A DNA stretch of 45,124 nt from Frankiaceae bacterium (GTDB taxonomy: Bacteria; Actinomycetota; Actinomycetes; JAFAQI01): positions 1-45,124 of the forward strand of contig JAICMG010000006.1 in the NCBI GenBank assembly GCA_025929365.1, read 5' to 3'. Position numbers and translations under genes: made by a program. The notes beneath the pieces are model-generated. The model was not told the origin of the DNA, did no database searches, and was given only the letters and a program-made list of their open reading frames with translations. Positions within the stretch are counted from its first letter, which is position 1; every line of letters starts with the position of its first letter. Below are positions 1-7,497 of this stretch, one piece after another.

Positions 1-4
1 CCGC

Positions 5-90
5 CCCTATGTCACATGCGTGTCGCGATTCACGACCCGTATGTCACATGCGTGCCGCGATTCACGACCCGTACGTCACATGCGTGCCGC
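5..90. repeat. 32-bp tandem repeat, about 2.7 copies
   Basis: Three near-identical units with a period of exactly 32 bp: the core GTCACATGCGTG recurs at about 11, 43 and 75, joined by the string CGCGATTCACGACCCGTA. Copies differ by single bases (TATG/TACG, TGTCG/TGCCG). The array lies beyond the 3' end of the pirin gene and may continue left of the window. There is no spacer variation, so it is not a CRISPR. Function unknown; a local duplication or a protein-binding array are both possible. Confidence 0.85.
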
Positions 91-196
91 TACCGGCCGC
101 CGCGCGAAGGCATGATGTCGGGCCCATACTGGCCCCGCCACCAGGTCCGCAACCTACGTTGGGCTCGGCGCTCCCACCGAGGCGTCAGCCGCGGCC

Positions 197-1150
197 CTAC
201 GCCGGGATCGTGCCGAGCTTGCCCTTCTGGAAGTCCTCGAACGCCTGCAGCACCTCTGCCTTGGTGTTCATCACGAACGGCCCGCCCCACGCGACCGGCT
301 CGCGGATCGGCAGCCCGCCGAGCAGCAGGACGTCGAGCCCGGCGCCGTGACGCGCGTCCTGCTCGGCATCGGCCGCGACCGTGATCGCGCCTCCCGGACC
401 GAACACCGCGAGCTGACCGGTGCGGACCGCGATCGCTTCGGCGCCGACCGTGCCGCGACCGGACAGCACGTAGCCGAGGGCGTTGAAGTCCTCACGCCAC
501 GGGAGGGTCAGGGACGCGCCGGGGGAGACGGTCGCGTGGACCATCGTCATCGGGGTGTACGTCGAGCCCGGCCCGGCGAGCCCGGCGACCTCACCGGCGA
601 TGACCCGGATCAGCGCACCGGCGTCGGGCGTCGTCAGGAGCCCGACCTGCCCGGCGCGGAGGTCCTGGTAGCGGGGGGCGACCAGCTTGTCGATGCGGGG
701 GAGGTTCACCCAGAGCTGGATGCCGTGGAACAGGCCGCCGCTGGCGACGAGGGCCTCCGGTGGCTTCTCGATGTGCAGGATGCCGCCGCCCGCGGTCATC
801 CACTGGGTGTCGCCGTTGGTGATGACACCGCCACCGCCGTTCGAGTCGGCGTGCTCGAAGGTGCCGTCGATGATGTAGGTGACGGTCTCGAAGCCGCGGT
901 GCGGGTGCCACGCCGTGCCCTTCGGCTCGCCCGGCGCGTACTCCACCTCGCCCATCTGGTCCATGTGCACGAACGGGTCGAGGTCGGCGAGGTCGACGCC
1001 GGCGAACGCGCGCCGGACCGGGAAGCCCTCGCCCTCGAATCCGCTCGGTGCGGTGGTCACGCTCTTGACGGGCCGGACCCGTGCGGCCGCGGCGTCGAGT
1101 GCGGGGACGCGCGCCAAGGTGGTGGGGTCGGGCACGGTGATCGCGGGCAT
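197..1150 (-). CDS. Pirin family protein
   Basis: A 317-residue pirin: a bicupin of the RmlC-like fold, normally binding one Fe(II) in the N-terminal cupin; bacterial members act as quercetinases or redox-sensing partners. The N-terminal half carries the pirin signature HPHRGFETVTYIIDG, then FEHADS, then the GGGILHIEKP stretch, so the three His and one Glu metal ligands appear present. The second cupin is seen as LTLPWREDFNALGYVLSG. The ATG at 1150 has a GGGAGG Shine-Dalgarno about 7 bases upstream. It follows an SDR gene on the same strand after 70 bp that contain a palindrome (see 1205-1224). Family assignment is firm; the substrate is not known. Confidence 0.93.
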   Translation of the reverse strand: MPAITVPDPTTLARVPALDAAAARVRPVKSVTTAPSGFEGEGFPVRRAFAGVDLADLDPFVHMDQMGEVEYAPGEPKGTAWHPHRGFETVTYIIDGTFEHADSNGGGGVITNGDTQWMTAGGGILHIEKPPEALVASGGLFHGIQLWVNLPRIDKLVAPRYQDLRAGQVGLLTTPDAGALIRVIAGEVAGLAGPGSTYTPMTMVHATVSPGASLTLPWREDFNALGYVLSGRGTVGAEAIAVRTGQLAVFGPGGAITVAADAEQDARHGAGLDVLLLGGLPIREPVAWGGPFVMNTKAEVLQAFEDFQKGKLGTIPA

Positions 1151-1204
1151 CGCGGCCTCCCTGGTTGAGGTGGGCAGAGCGGGTCAGGCTGTCATCCAGG
1201 GAAC

Positions 1205-1224
1205 ATAGTTGCATACACAACTAT
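1205..1224. promoter_or_regulatory. Candidate MarR-type operator dyad upstream of pirin
   Basis: Perfect inverted repeat ATAGTTG-CATACA-CAACTAT (7-bp arms, 6-bp spacer), an AT-rich island in very GC-rich sequence. It overlaps the TAG stop of the SDR gene and lies about 55-75 bp before the pirin ATG. The form (AGTTG-N6-CAACT) is like operators bound by MarR-family winged-helix dimers. The cognate regulator is not proven. Confidence 0.6.
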
Positions 1225-1973
1225 TCCTCGACCCGCGGCCCGGGAATGCCGCGGAAGCGAAACGGCTCGGCCTCCCGCCCGGGCTGGATGTACCAGCACT
1301 CCGCCGAGCGCCCGGAGGCCAGCGCCGCCATGAAGGCGTCCACAACAGCCTCGACCTTGATCAGCGGGATGCCGCTCTCGGCGAGCATGCCCCGGATCTC
1401 GTTGACGATCTCGGTGTCGGCGAAGCCGGGGCAGATCGCGTTGACCCGGATGCCGTGGTTGGGCCAGTCGTCGCCGATCGCGCGCACCAGCCCGACGACC
1501 GCGTGCTTGTTCGCGCCGTAGATCGGGTCGAAGGCGGTCCCGGTCAGCCCGGCCAGGCTCGCCGTCGCGATCAGGTCGCCGCCTCCGTCGGCGCGCAGGG
1601 CTGCGAACGCCGCGTGCGCGCCGTACACCACACCGTCGATGTTGACGCCCATCGCCCGGCGATACAGCGCCGGGTCGAAGTCCTCCGCGACGCTGCACCC
1701 GGTCGTGATGCCGGCGTTGAGAAACGCGATGTCGAGCCGGCCGTGGCGTTCGACGACGGCGGCCACCGCTGCCTGGCACGCCTGGTAGCTGCTTACGTCG
1801 CACTCGACGAAGGCGCCACCGATGTCCGCCGCCACCGCCTCGCCGGCCTCGCGCTTCACGTCGGAGAGGACGACGTCGACGCCGCGGGAGGCGAGGCGCC
1901 GCGCCACTGCCGCGCCGAAGCCCTGCGCCCCGCCGGTGATCCAGGCGACCTTGCCGGTCAGATCGCCCGTCAC
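1221..1973 (-). CDS. SDR family NAD(P)-dependent oxidoreductase
   Basis: Classical short-chain dehydrogenase/reductase of 250 residues. The Rossmann motif TGGAQGFG is at 13-20, FLNAG near 84-88, catalytic Ser139 (ATAS) and YxxxK (Tyr152/Lys156, YGANK). The ORF track starts further upstream, but the GTG at 1973 is preferred: it overlaps the TGA of the preceding gene (GTGA), and the protein then begins four residues before the usual LTGKVAWITGG strand. The C-terminus has about 15 extra residues rich in Pro and Arg. Co-translation with the SCO6745-like gene upstream is likely. Cofactor and substrate cannot be read from the sequence. Confidence 0.9.
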   Translation of the reverse strand: MTGDLTGKVAWITGGAQGFGAAVARRLASRGVDVVLSDVKREAGEAVAADIGGAFVECDVSSYQACQAAVAAVVERHGRLDIAFLNAGITTGCSVAEDFDPALYRRAMGVNIDGVVYGAHAAFAALRADGGGDLIATASLAGLTGTAFDPIYGANKHAVVGLVRAIGDDWPNHGIRVNAICPGFADTEIVNEIRGMLAESGIPLIKVEAVVDAFMAALASGRSAECWYIQPGREAEPFRFRGIPGPRVEE

Positions 1974-2818
1974 CGCGCCGCTCCGAACAGATCCTCGGTG
2001 ACGGCCTTCGACCACGGCCGGGTGAGCTCGCGCAGGCGCTCGACACGAGCAACGCCCAGATGCTCGTACGGCGCGACCGCGGCGTCATCGGTCTGTTGCT
2101 CGATGCGGTCGCGCAGCTCCTTCCCTGCCGCGGTGAGTGCGCCGTCCTTCACCAGACCGCGCTCGACGGTGCGGGCGACGCCGGCGTTCCATTCCTCGTC
2201 GGTCCAGCCGCGCGTCGCGCGAATCATCTCCTCGCTGACGCCCACATCACTCGCGACGTGGGTGACGAGGGCGCCGATCGCGTCGAGGCCCGCGAGGGTC
2301 AGGGCGGCGATGTGGCCGTCGCCGCGGTACTCCCGCAAGAGCGTTTGGGCGTGGAAGAGCTGGAGGTGCGGCGGCTCCGGCCACGGCAGCGATGCGTGAC
2401 CGGCGAACAGCGGACGCCCGAGCACCGACAACACGGTGGTTGCCTCGCGGGCCAGTTCGGCAGCCTCCGCCATGTCGGCGGAGGCGACGACGTCGTCGCC
2501 GAGGATCCGCCGGTAGGCGGCGTCGACGCCCTCGTAGCGCGCCGCGAGAAGCGCCTCGGGCGTCGTCGACTCCCACACCGACGGGATCGCCTGGGCGACC
2601 AGGTGCGGGGCGAAGTTGTAGAACGTCGAGACCACGACCTCGAGCGGGACGATGCCCATCGGGGCCGACCGGACCCCGAAGTAGGCCCGCATCGTGCCCT
2701 TGGCACCCGCGGCGGCGTACACGTCGCCCATCTCGCGGGCGAAGTAGCACGCGGTGTGGAGCGGCTCAACGGTCCGATGCGCCTTGCGGGCGAGCGGGGC
2801 TAGCGGGGCTGCAGTCAT
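1970..2818 (-). CDS. SCO6745-like protein (putative winged-helix protein)
   Basis: A 282-residue protein resembling the actinobacterial SCO6745 family, usually annotated as helix-turn-helix related. The N-terminal 200 residues are helical with conserved-looking segments (EPLHTACYFAREMGD, FYNFAPHLVAQAIPSVWE). The C-terminal part, GWTDEEWNAGVARTVERGL followed by ALTAAGKELRDRIEQQTD, reads like the wing and last helix of a MarR regulator. It opens a minus-strand set and overlaps the SDR start by 4 bp. It could be the regulator acting on the dyad at 1205-1224, which is inference. The family call is from recall, and no biochemical role is established to my knowledge. Confidence 0.7.
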   Translation of the reverse strand: MTAAPLAPLARKAHRTVEPLHTACYFAREMGDVYAAAGAKGTMRAYFGVRSAPMGIVPLEVVVSTFYNFAPHLVAQAIPSVWESTTPEALLAARYEGVDAAYRRILGDDVVASADMAEAAELAREATTVLSVLGRPLFAGHASLPWPEPPHLQLFHAQTLLREYRGDGHIAALTLAGLDAIGALVTHVASDVGVSEEMIRATRGWTDEEWNAGVARTVERGLVKDGALTAAGKELRDRIEQQTDDAAVAPYEHLGVARVERLRELTRPWSKAVTEDLFGAAR

Positions 2819-2932
2819 GCGGGGGACTCTAGGTCTCGCTTCGAGCGTCTCCTCCTAGGGCCCGTCACAACGTCGTGATCAACAGTCCGTGCGCAGGTAG
2901 GTAGCGCAGGACTTGTGGCACCGGTAAAGTCA

Positions 2933-2950
2933 TTTGTGGATCGTCACAAA
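2933..2950. promoter_or_regulatory. Inverted repeat upstream of riboswitch/rpf transcript
   Basis: TTTGTG-GATCGT-CACAAA, 6-bp perfect arms, just upstream of a TANNNT-like box (TACGTT, 2963-2968) that could be the -10 of the riboswitch RNA. The spacing (TGTG-N6-CACA) differs from the CRP consensus (TGTG-N8-CACA), so the bound protein is unknown. The rest of the 2819-2969 gap, between divergent genes, shows nothing else I can name. Confidence 0.4.
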
Positions 2951-2969
2951 ACGGACGATTCGTACGTTT

Positions 2970-3140
2970 CGGCCGCCGAGTCCCGCCACCCGAGACGTGC
3001 AAGCCTCACCGGTTCGGTACGGCGGGAGCGGAGGACCCAGTTTTAACCCGGGCGCTTTTTCAGGCCCTCGGGGTGAAGCCGCGCAAGCGGCCGGGCGACA
3101 ACTCGCGTCCGAACCCGACAGCTAACTTCGCAGGCGTCCG
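2970..3140 (+). ncRNA. ydaO/yuaA riboswitch (cyclic di-AMP sensor)
   Basis: The conserved core of the c-di-AMP riboswitch is clear: CGCCGAGTCC, then GGTACGGCGGGAGCGGAGG followed by ACCCAG, then GGGTGAAGCCGC, then CCGAACCCGACAGCTAAC followed by TTCGCAGGCG. The ends CGGCCGCC (2970-2977) and GGCGTCCG (3133-3140) pair with one mismatch to form P1. It sits directly before the GTG of an Rpf-domain gene, which is the classic actinobacterial context for this RNA (cell-wall hydrolases controlled by c-di-AMP). No intrinsic terminator lies between aptamer and start codon. Instead CGAGA-AAAAGGG-TCTCG (3139-3155) can fold with the Shine-Dalgarno in its loop and shares two bases with P1. Confidence 0.95.
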
Positions 3141-3154
3141 AGAAAAAGGGTCTC

Positions 3155-3577
3155 GTGCAGGCCGCTAGCCGGATTGCTGCATCAACCATCGTTGTCGCGG
3201 GCGTGCTCGTTGCGAGCGCCGCACCGGCGGCCGCCATCAACCCGGGCGGGGGGCGTCACCGCGTCCACACCGAGCAGGGGCGCAACCACAGCGCTCACCA
3301 CTCGGCGAAGTCCGGCGAGGACAACATGTCCCCGCAGCTGAAGCAGGAGTTCTACCGGCTTCGGATGTGCGAGTCGAGCGACAACTACCGCGACAACACC
3401 GGCAACGGCTACTACGGCGCGTACCAGTTCGCGCTCACCACGTGGCACAACCTCGGCATGAGCGGGCGGCCCGACCAGGCCGCGCCGGCGGTGCAGGACC
3501 ACGCGGCGTACACGCTCTACAAGCGGTCCGGCTGGGGCCCCTGGCCGGCCTGCTCGCAGCGCGAGCACCTTCGCTAG
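3155..3577 (+). CDS. Secreted Rpf-domain transglycosylase-like protein
   Basis: A 140-residue exported protein. Residues 1-27 form a signal peptide (VVAGVLVASAAPAAA). A short Gly/His-rich linker follows, then a resuscitation-promoting-factor domain from about 65 to 138: EFYRLRMCESSDNY with the catalytic Glu73, GYYGAYQFALTTWHNLG, and GWGPWPAC. Cys72 and Cys133 match the conserved disulfide. Rpf domains cleave peptidoglycan glycan strands and promote growth resumption. No LysM, G5 or other anchoring domain is present, so this is a minimal member. The GTG start follows AAAGGG and the c-di-AMP riboswitch, giving direct evidence of regulation by wall or turgor signalling. Confidence 0.92.
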   Translation: MQAASRIAASTIVVAGVLVASAAPAAAINPGGGRHRVHTEQGRNHSAHHSAKSGEDNMSPQLKQEFYRLRMCESSDNYRDNTGNGYYGAYQFALTTWHNLGMSGRPDQAAPAVQDHAAYTLYKRSGWGPWPACSQREHLR

Positions 3578-3587
3578 GGCGCGCTCC

Positions 3588-3603
3588 GCGTGCCGCGGCA
3601 CGC
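3588..3603. terminator. Possible hairpin between convergent genes
   Basis: GCGTGCCGCGGCACGC is a perfect 16-bp palindrome (6-bp stem, CGCG loop) in the 33 bp between the convergent rpf-like and ABC permease genes. There is no U-tract, so termination from either side is only a possibility. Confidence 0.3.
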
Positions 3604-3610
3604 CACGCAG

Positions 3611-4392
3611 CTAGACGTCTCGCGTTCGGAGCAGGTACCAGCCGAGCCCCAGAGCGATGCCGGCCCAGCCCAGGAAGACCGCGTAGCCGGCCCATGGCGA
3701 GAGCAGCTCGGGAACTCTCACGGTTGCGGTGATGGCGCTGCCCGCGTTCGCGGGCAGGTAGCGCGAGAAGTCGTGCTGCAACGAGTCCGGCAGCAGGTTG
3801 CTGACGACCGGGACGATGAAGACGAGCGCGACGAGCGCGGTGATCGCACCCGCGGTGTGCCGGATGATCGTGGCCAGGCCGAGCGCGAGCAGGACGAGCC
3901 CCGCGATGTACAGCCCGCTGCCGAGCACCGCGCGAGTCACGCCCGGGTCGCTCAACGAGACGTCGAGGTTGTGGCGGGCGAAGATCAGCTGCCCGATCTC
4001 GAACGCGGCGAACGACACCCCGACCGCAACCACGAGCGAGACGACCGCCACCAGCACGGCCTTCGCCGCGAGCACGTATCCGCGCCGCGGCACCGCGGTC
4101 ATCGTCGCGCGGATCGAGCCGGTGCTGTACTCCGCGGTCATCGTGACGATCGCGAACACCCCTAGAGCGAGCTGGGCGAAGAACAAGCCCGACGTGCTGA
4201 TCGCGGTCGCATCGAACGTGAGGCGGTCGTGCAGCGACAGTGCGGAGTACGACGCGGCGGTGCCCGCCGAGATGCCGGCGCTGAGACCGATGCCGATCAG
4301 GATCGCGATCAGGATCGACCAGTACGTCGAGCGGACCGACCGCAGCTTTGTCCACTCGGCGGCGAGCACGCTGCGGAAGAGCGTGGAGTCGA

Positions 4393-4396
<4 letters not shown>
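3611..4396 (-). CDS. ABC-2 type transporter permease
   Basis: Membrane subunit of about 261 residues. After a short cytoplasmic stretch with LAAEWTKLRSVRSTYW, typical of actinobacterial ABC-2 permeases, there are about six hydrophobic segments (STYWSILIAILIGIGLSAG, GLFFAQLALGVFAIVTM, AVLVAVVSLVVAVGVSFAAF, GLYIAGLVLLALGLATII, AITALVALVFIVPVV, AGYAVFLGWAGIALGLGWYL). The motif EYSTGSIRATMTAVPRRG follows the second segment. The ATG at 4396 overlaps the ATPase stop (ATGA), so it is preferred over the track start at 4411. With the ATPase it forms a two-gene exporter; the substrate is unknown. Confidence 0.9.
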
Positions 4397-5334
<938 letters not shown>

Positions 5335-5428
5335 GGGACGTGAACCCCCTGGTTTGAACCGACCGCTGCCGCCGTCCGTCAGGTTAGTGGCGGCATACGT
5401 TGCAGCTAGAACGATCCCGGAGGTGGTT

Positions 5429-5920
5429 GTGGTCAGGCACGCACGAATGGTGATGGCGAGCGCGCTGGTGGTGGGCCTGGTCGGCTTGGCGTCGACCGAT
5501 GTCGCATCCGCCGTCTCCCACCGATCGGCGGCGGGCTCCGGCACGCTGGTGAAGCTACGCAAGACCTCGTACGGCAAGGTGCTGGTCGGACCGACCGGTC
5601 GCACGCTCTATGTCTTGACAGCCGACACCAAGAACAAGTCTCACTGCGTGAGTAATCCGGCGTGCCCAACGTTCTGGCCGCTGCTGAAGACCCACGGCAA
5701 GCCTCGCGCGGGGACGGGTGTCAACGCGGCAAAGCTCGGCCAGACGGCTTCACACCAGGTCACCTACTACGGCAAGCCGCTGTACTACTACAAGAACGAC
5801 AGCGCGGCCGGCCAGACCAGCGGCGAGAGCGTCCACTCGTTCGGCGGCTACTGGTATGTGATCAACGCCAAGGGCCATGACGTGATGCCGCCCTCAAGCA
5901 GTGGCGGCTACCCCTACTGA
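5429..5920 (+). CDS. Secreted repeat protein, COG4315/PF03640-like
   Basis: About 163 residues with an N-terminal signal peptide (MASALVVGLVGLASTDVASA). The mature part has two copies of the poorly understood secreted repeat: GKVLVGPTGRTLYVLTAD with CVSNPACPTFWPLL, then VTYYGKPLYYYKNDSAAGQ. No lipobox Cys is seen. A GTG at 5429 preceded by GGAGG is preferred; an ATG at 5447 is the alternative. A TACGTT box (5396-5401) may be its -10. The C-terminus ends in a low-complexity SSSGGYPY. The tail overlaps the convergent DUF2236 gene by 27 bp. Related proteins are found in the envelope of many actinobacteria, but no function is assigned. Confidence 0.82.
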   Translation: MVRHARMVMASALVVGLVGLASTDVASAVSHRSAAGSGTLVKLRKTSYGKVLVGPTGRTLYVLTADTKNKSHCVSNPACPTFWPLLKTHGKPRAGTGVNAAKLGQTASHQVTYYGKPLYYYKNDSAAGQTSGESVHSFGGYWYVINAKGHDVMPPSSSGGYPY

Positions 5921-6832
5921 GGCCTCGCTGCGGTTACGCGCCTCGATCTGGATGAGCGGCTCCTCGATCCCCCATCGGAGTACGCCGAGGACCAGCTTCG
6001 CGGCGTTGCGGGTCGCGATGGTGTCGATGCGCTTCGGAATCGCCGAGATGCGACTGGCGCCGCGGATGCCGTAGAGGCGTTGCGCCCAGCCGGGCATCGT
6101 GTCGAACGCGGCGCGCGTGATGATGATGCTCGACGCCTTCGCGATCGGATCCGGACCGAAGGGGCGGCGGAAGTAGTCCGCGAGCTCGGCAGTCTCCTCG
6201 GCGAATGTCAGCAGCGAACGCATCTCGCGGAAGTAGTCATCGACCTCGGTACGGCTCGACGGCACCGGGATGTCCGCGCCGAGCTTGATCGCGAACTGCG
6301 CGTACTGGGAGTAGTACTCGTCGATTCGAGCGCCCGCGAGTGGTTTCGGGTGGTAGCGCTGATGCGCCCGCATGATGCTGTGTGACTGCGTCATCGCGGT
6401 CCACACGAGCTGCTCGGAGGCGTTTGCCGAATAGGGCCGGCCGTCGGGCATCGTGCCGACCACCAGCTTGTGCATCTTCCGCACCATGTCGCAGGTCTTG
6501 TCGACCACCGGCATCGCGCCCCACGTCATCGCGTTCACGAACGACGCGGTCCGGCCCAGCCGGGCGAGCGGGTCGTCGGTGTACGAGGAGTGCTGGTTCG
6601 TGCCGTGCATGGTCGGCTGGTGGAGGGCGCCGAGCAGCAGACCAGAGAGCCCGCCTACGAGCGTGGCGACGTCCGAGTGGACGTACCAGATCGCACTGCC
6701 CGGCCCATACAAGCCCGGGTCGCCGGCCGGCTCGCTGAACTGGACTCCCGGCAACGAGTCGGCGCCGACCGTCTTGATCCAGGTGTCCTTGATCGCGTCC
6801 TTGGGGCTGGTCGCGAGTGCGAGCAGATCCAT
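5894..6832 (-). CDS. Oxygenase MpaB family protein (DUF2236)
   Basis: A 312-residue protein with the features of the DUF2236/MpaB family, haem-binding oxygenases related to latex-clearing protein Lcp and MpaB. The N-terminal region shows PGSAIWYVHSDVATLVGGLSGLLLGALHQP. The mid-region TMHGTNQHSSYTDDPLARLGRTASFV and WTAMTQSHSIMRAHQRY carries the conserved arginines and histidines of the family. The ATG at 6832 follows AGGGAGG at 6 bases. It is transcribed away from a TetR gene, with a 35-bp dyad between them, so repression by that TetR is the simplest model. Substrate unknown; lipid or isoprenoid oxidation would fit the family. Confidence 0.85.
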   Translation of the reverse strand: MDLLALATSPKDAIKDTWIKTVGADSLPGVQFSEPAGDPGLYGPGSAIWYVHSDVATLVGGLSGLLLGALHQPTMHGTNQHSSYTDDPLARLGRTASFVNAMTWGAMPVVDKTCDMVRKMHKLVVGTMPDGRPYSANASEQLVWTAMTQSHSIMRAHQRYHPKPLAGARIDEYYSQYAQFAIKLGADIPVPSSRTEVDDYFREMRSLLTFAEETAELADYFRRPFGPDPIAKASSIIITRAAFDTMPGWAQRLYGIRGASRISAIPKRIDTIATRNAAKLVLGVLRWGIEEPLIQIEARNRSEASVGVAATA

Positions 6833-6851
6833 CGACGGCCTCCCTGATCGG

Positions 6852-6886
6852 CTGAGACATGAAACATATCAAGTACCATGTCTCAG
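6852..6886. promoter_or_regulatory. Perfect dyad, likely TetR operator
   Basis: CTGAGACATG (6852-6861) and CATGTCTCAG (6877-6886) form an inverted repeat with 10-bp perfect arms and a 15-bp AT-rich centre. It fills the gap between the divergent MpaB-like and TetR genes. It lies directly upstream of the TetR -10 box, and a TATGTT box for the MpaB gene falls inside its centre on the minus strand. Occupancy would be expected to block both promoters. Confidence 0.8.
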
Positions 6887-6887
6887 G

Positions 6888-6893
6888 TAGTCT
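6888..6893 (+). promoter_or_regulatory. -10 box TAGTCT of leaderless tetR transcript
   Basis: TAGTCT fits the actinobacterial TANNNT -10. It is followed by exactly six bases and then the GTG start of the TetR gene, the spacing expected of a leaderless mRNA. No Shine-Dalgarno is seen. Confidence 0.6.
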
Positions 6894-6899
6894 TCGAGG

Positions 6900-7469
6900 G
6901 TGACTGCCAGCGCGCCGGAGCGCGTCGTCGAAGCTGCCGAGCGCTGCTTCGCGCAGTACGGCGTCGCCAAGACGACCGTCGAAGACGTGGCGCGGCTCGC
7001 CGGCACGTCGCGGGCGAGCGTGTATCGCTACTTCCCCGGCGGGCGTGACGAGATCGTGCTCGCCGCCCTGCTCGCGTCGGCGCGCGAGTTCCTGCCCCAG
7101 CTACCCGCCCGGCTGCGCACCACTCGCTCGCTGGGCGACTCGATCGTCGAGCTCGTCGTGAGCGCGGTCGGCTGGGTGCGGAGTGAGCCCTGGCGGGAGG
7201 CCCTCGTCTCCGCCCCGCTGTCACGACGGCTCGGCGCCGAGGACTTCGCGGCCCTCTACGCGGTGTGCCGCGACTTCATCGCGCCGTATTTCGCGAGCGC
7301 TCGCGACGCCGGACTCGTGCGCCCGCAGGTCACGCTCGATGACGCGGTCGAGTTCGTGGTGCGCGTCATCCACTCGCTTCTGGTCGTGCCGGGGCATCGC
7401 GACCGCGACGAGGCGGAGACCCGTCGCTATGTCCGCACGTACGTGTTGCCGGCGCTGCTCGTGGGCTAG
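6900..7469 (+). CDS. TetR/AcrR family transcriptional regulator
   Basis: A 189-residue regulator. The N-terminal DNA-binding domain is at about 5-55: VVEAAERCFAQYGVAKTTVEDVARLAGTSRASVYRYFPG is a canonical TetR helix-turn-helix. The remaining 130 residues are an all-helical ligand-binding domain with no recognisable effector motif. The GTG start is probably leaderless. It is divergent from the DUF2236 oxygenase with a perfect dyad between, so autorepression plus control of the oxygenase is the natural reading; this is inference from arrangement. Confidence 0.93.
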   Translation: MTASAPERVVEAAERCFAQYGVAKTTVEDVARLAGTSRASVYRYFPGGRDEIVLAALLASAREFLPQLPARLRTTRSLGDSIVELVVSAVGWVRSEPWREALVSAPLSRRLGAEDFAALYAVCRDFIAPYFASARDAGLVRPQVTLDDAVEFVVRVIHSLLVVPGHRDRDEAETRRYVRTYVLPALLVG

Positions 7470-7497
7470 CGGTCAGGCAGCGTCGCGCTTCGCGCGC

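Noticed and set aside
1-90. Tandem repeat considered as a CRISPR array
   Set aside because: Units are contiguous with no unique spacers and no cas gene nearby.
2933-2950. CRP/FNR-type site
   Set aside because: Half-site spacing is two bases short of TGTGA-N6-TCACA; kept only as an unassigned dyad.
7470-7497. Short CGCGC-TTC-GCGCG stem as terminator after tetR
   Set aside because: Only a 5-bp stem with a 3-base loop and no U-tract; such stems are frequent by chance at this GC content.
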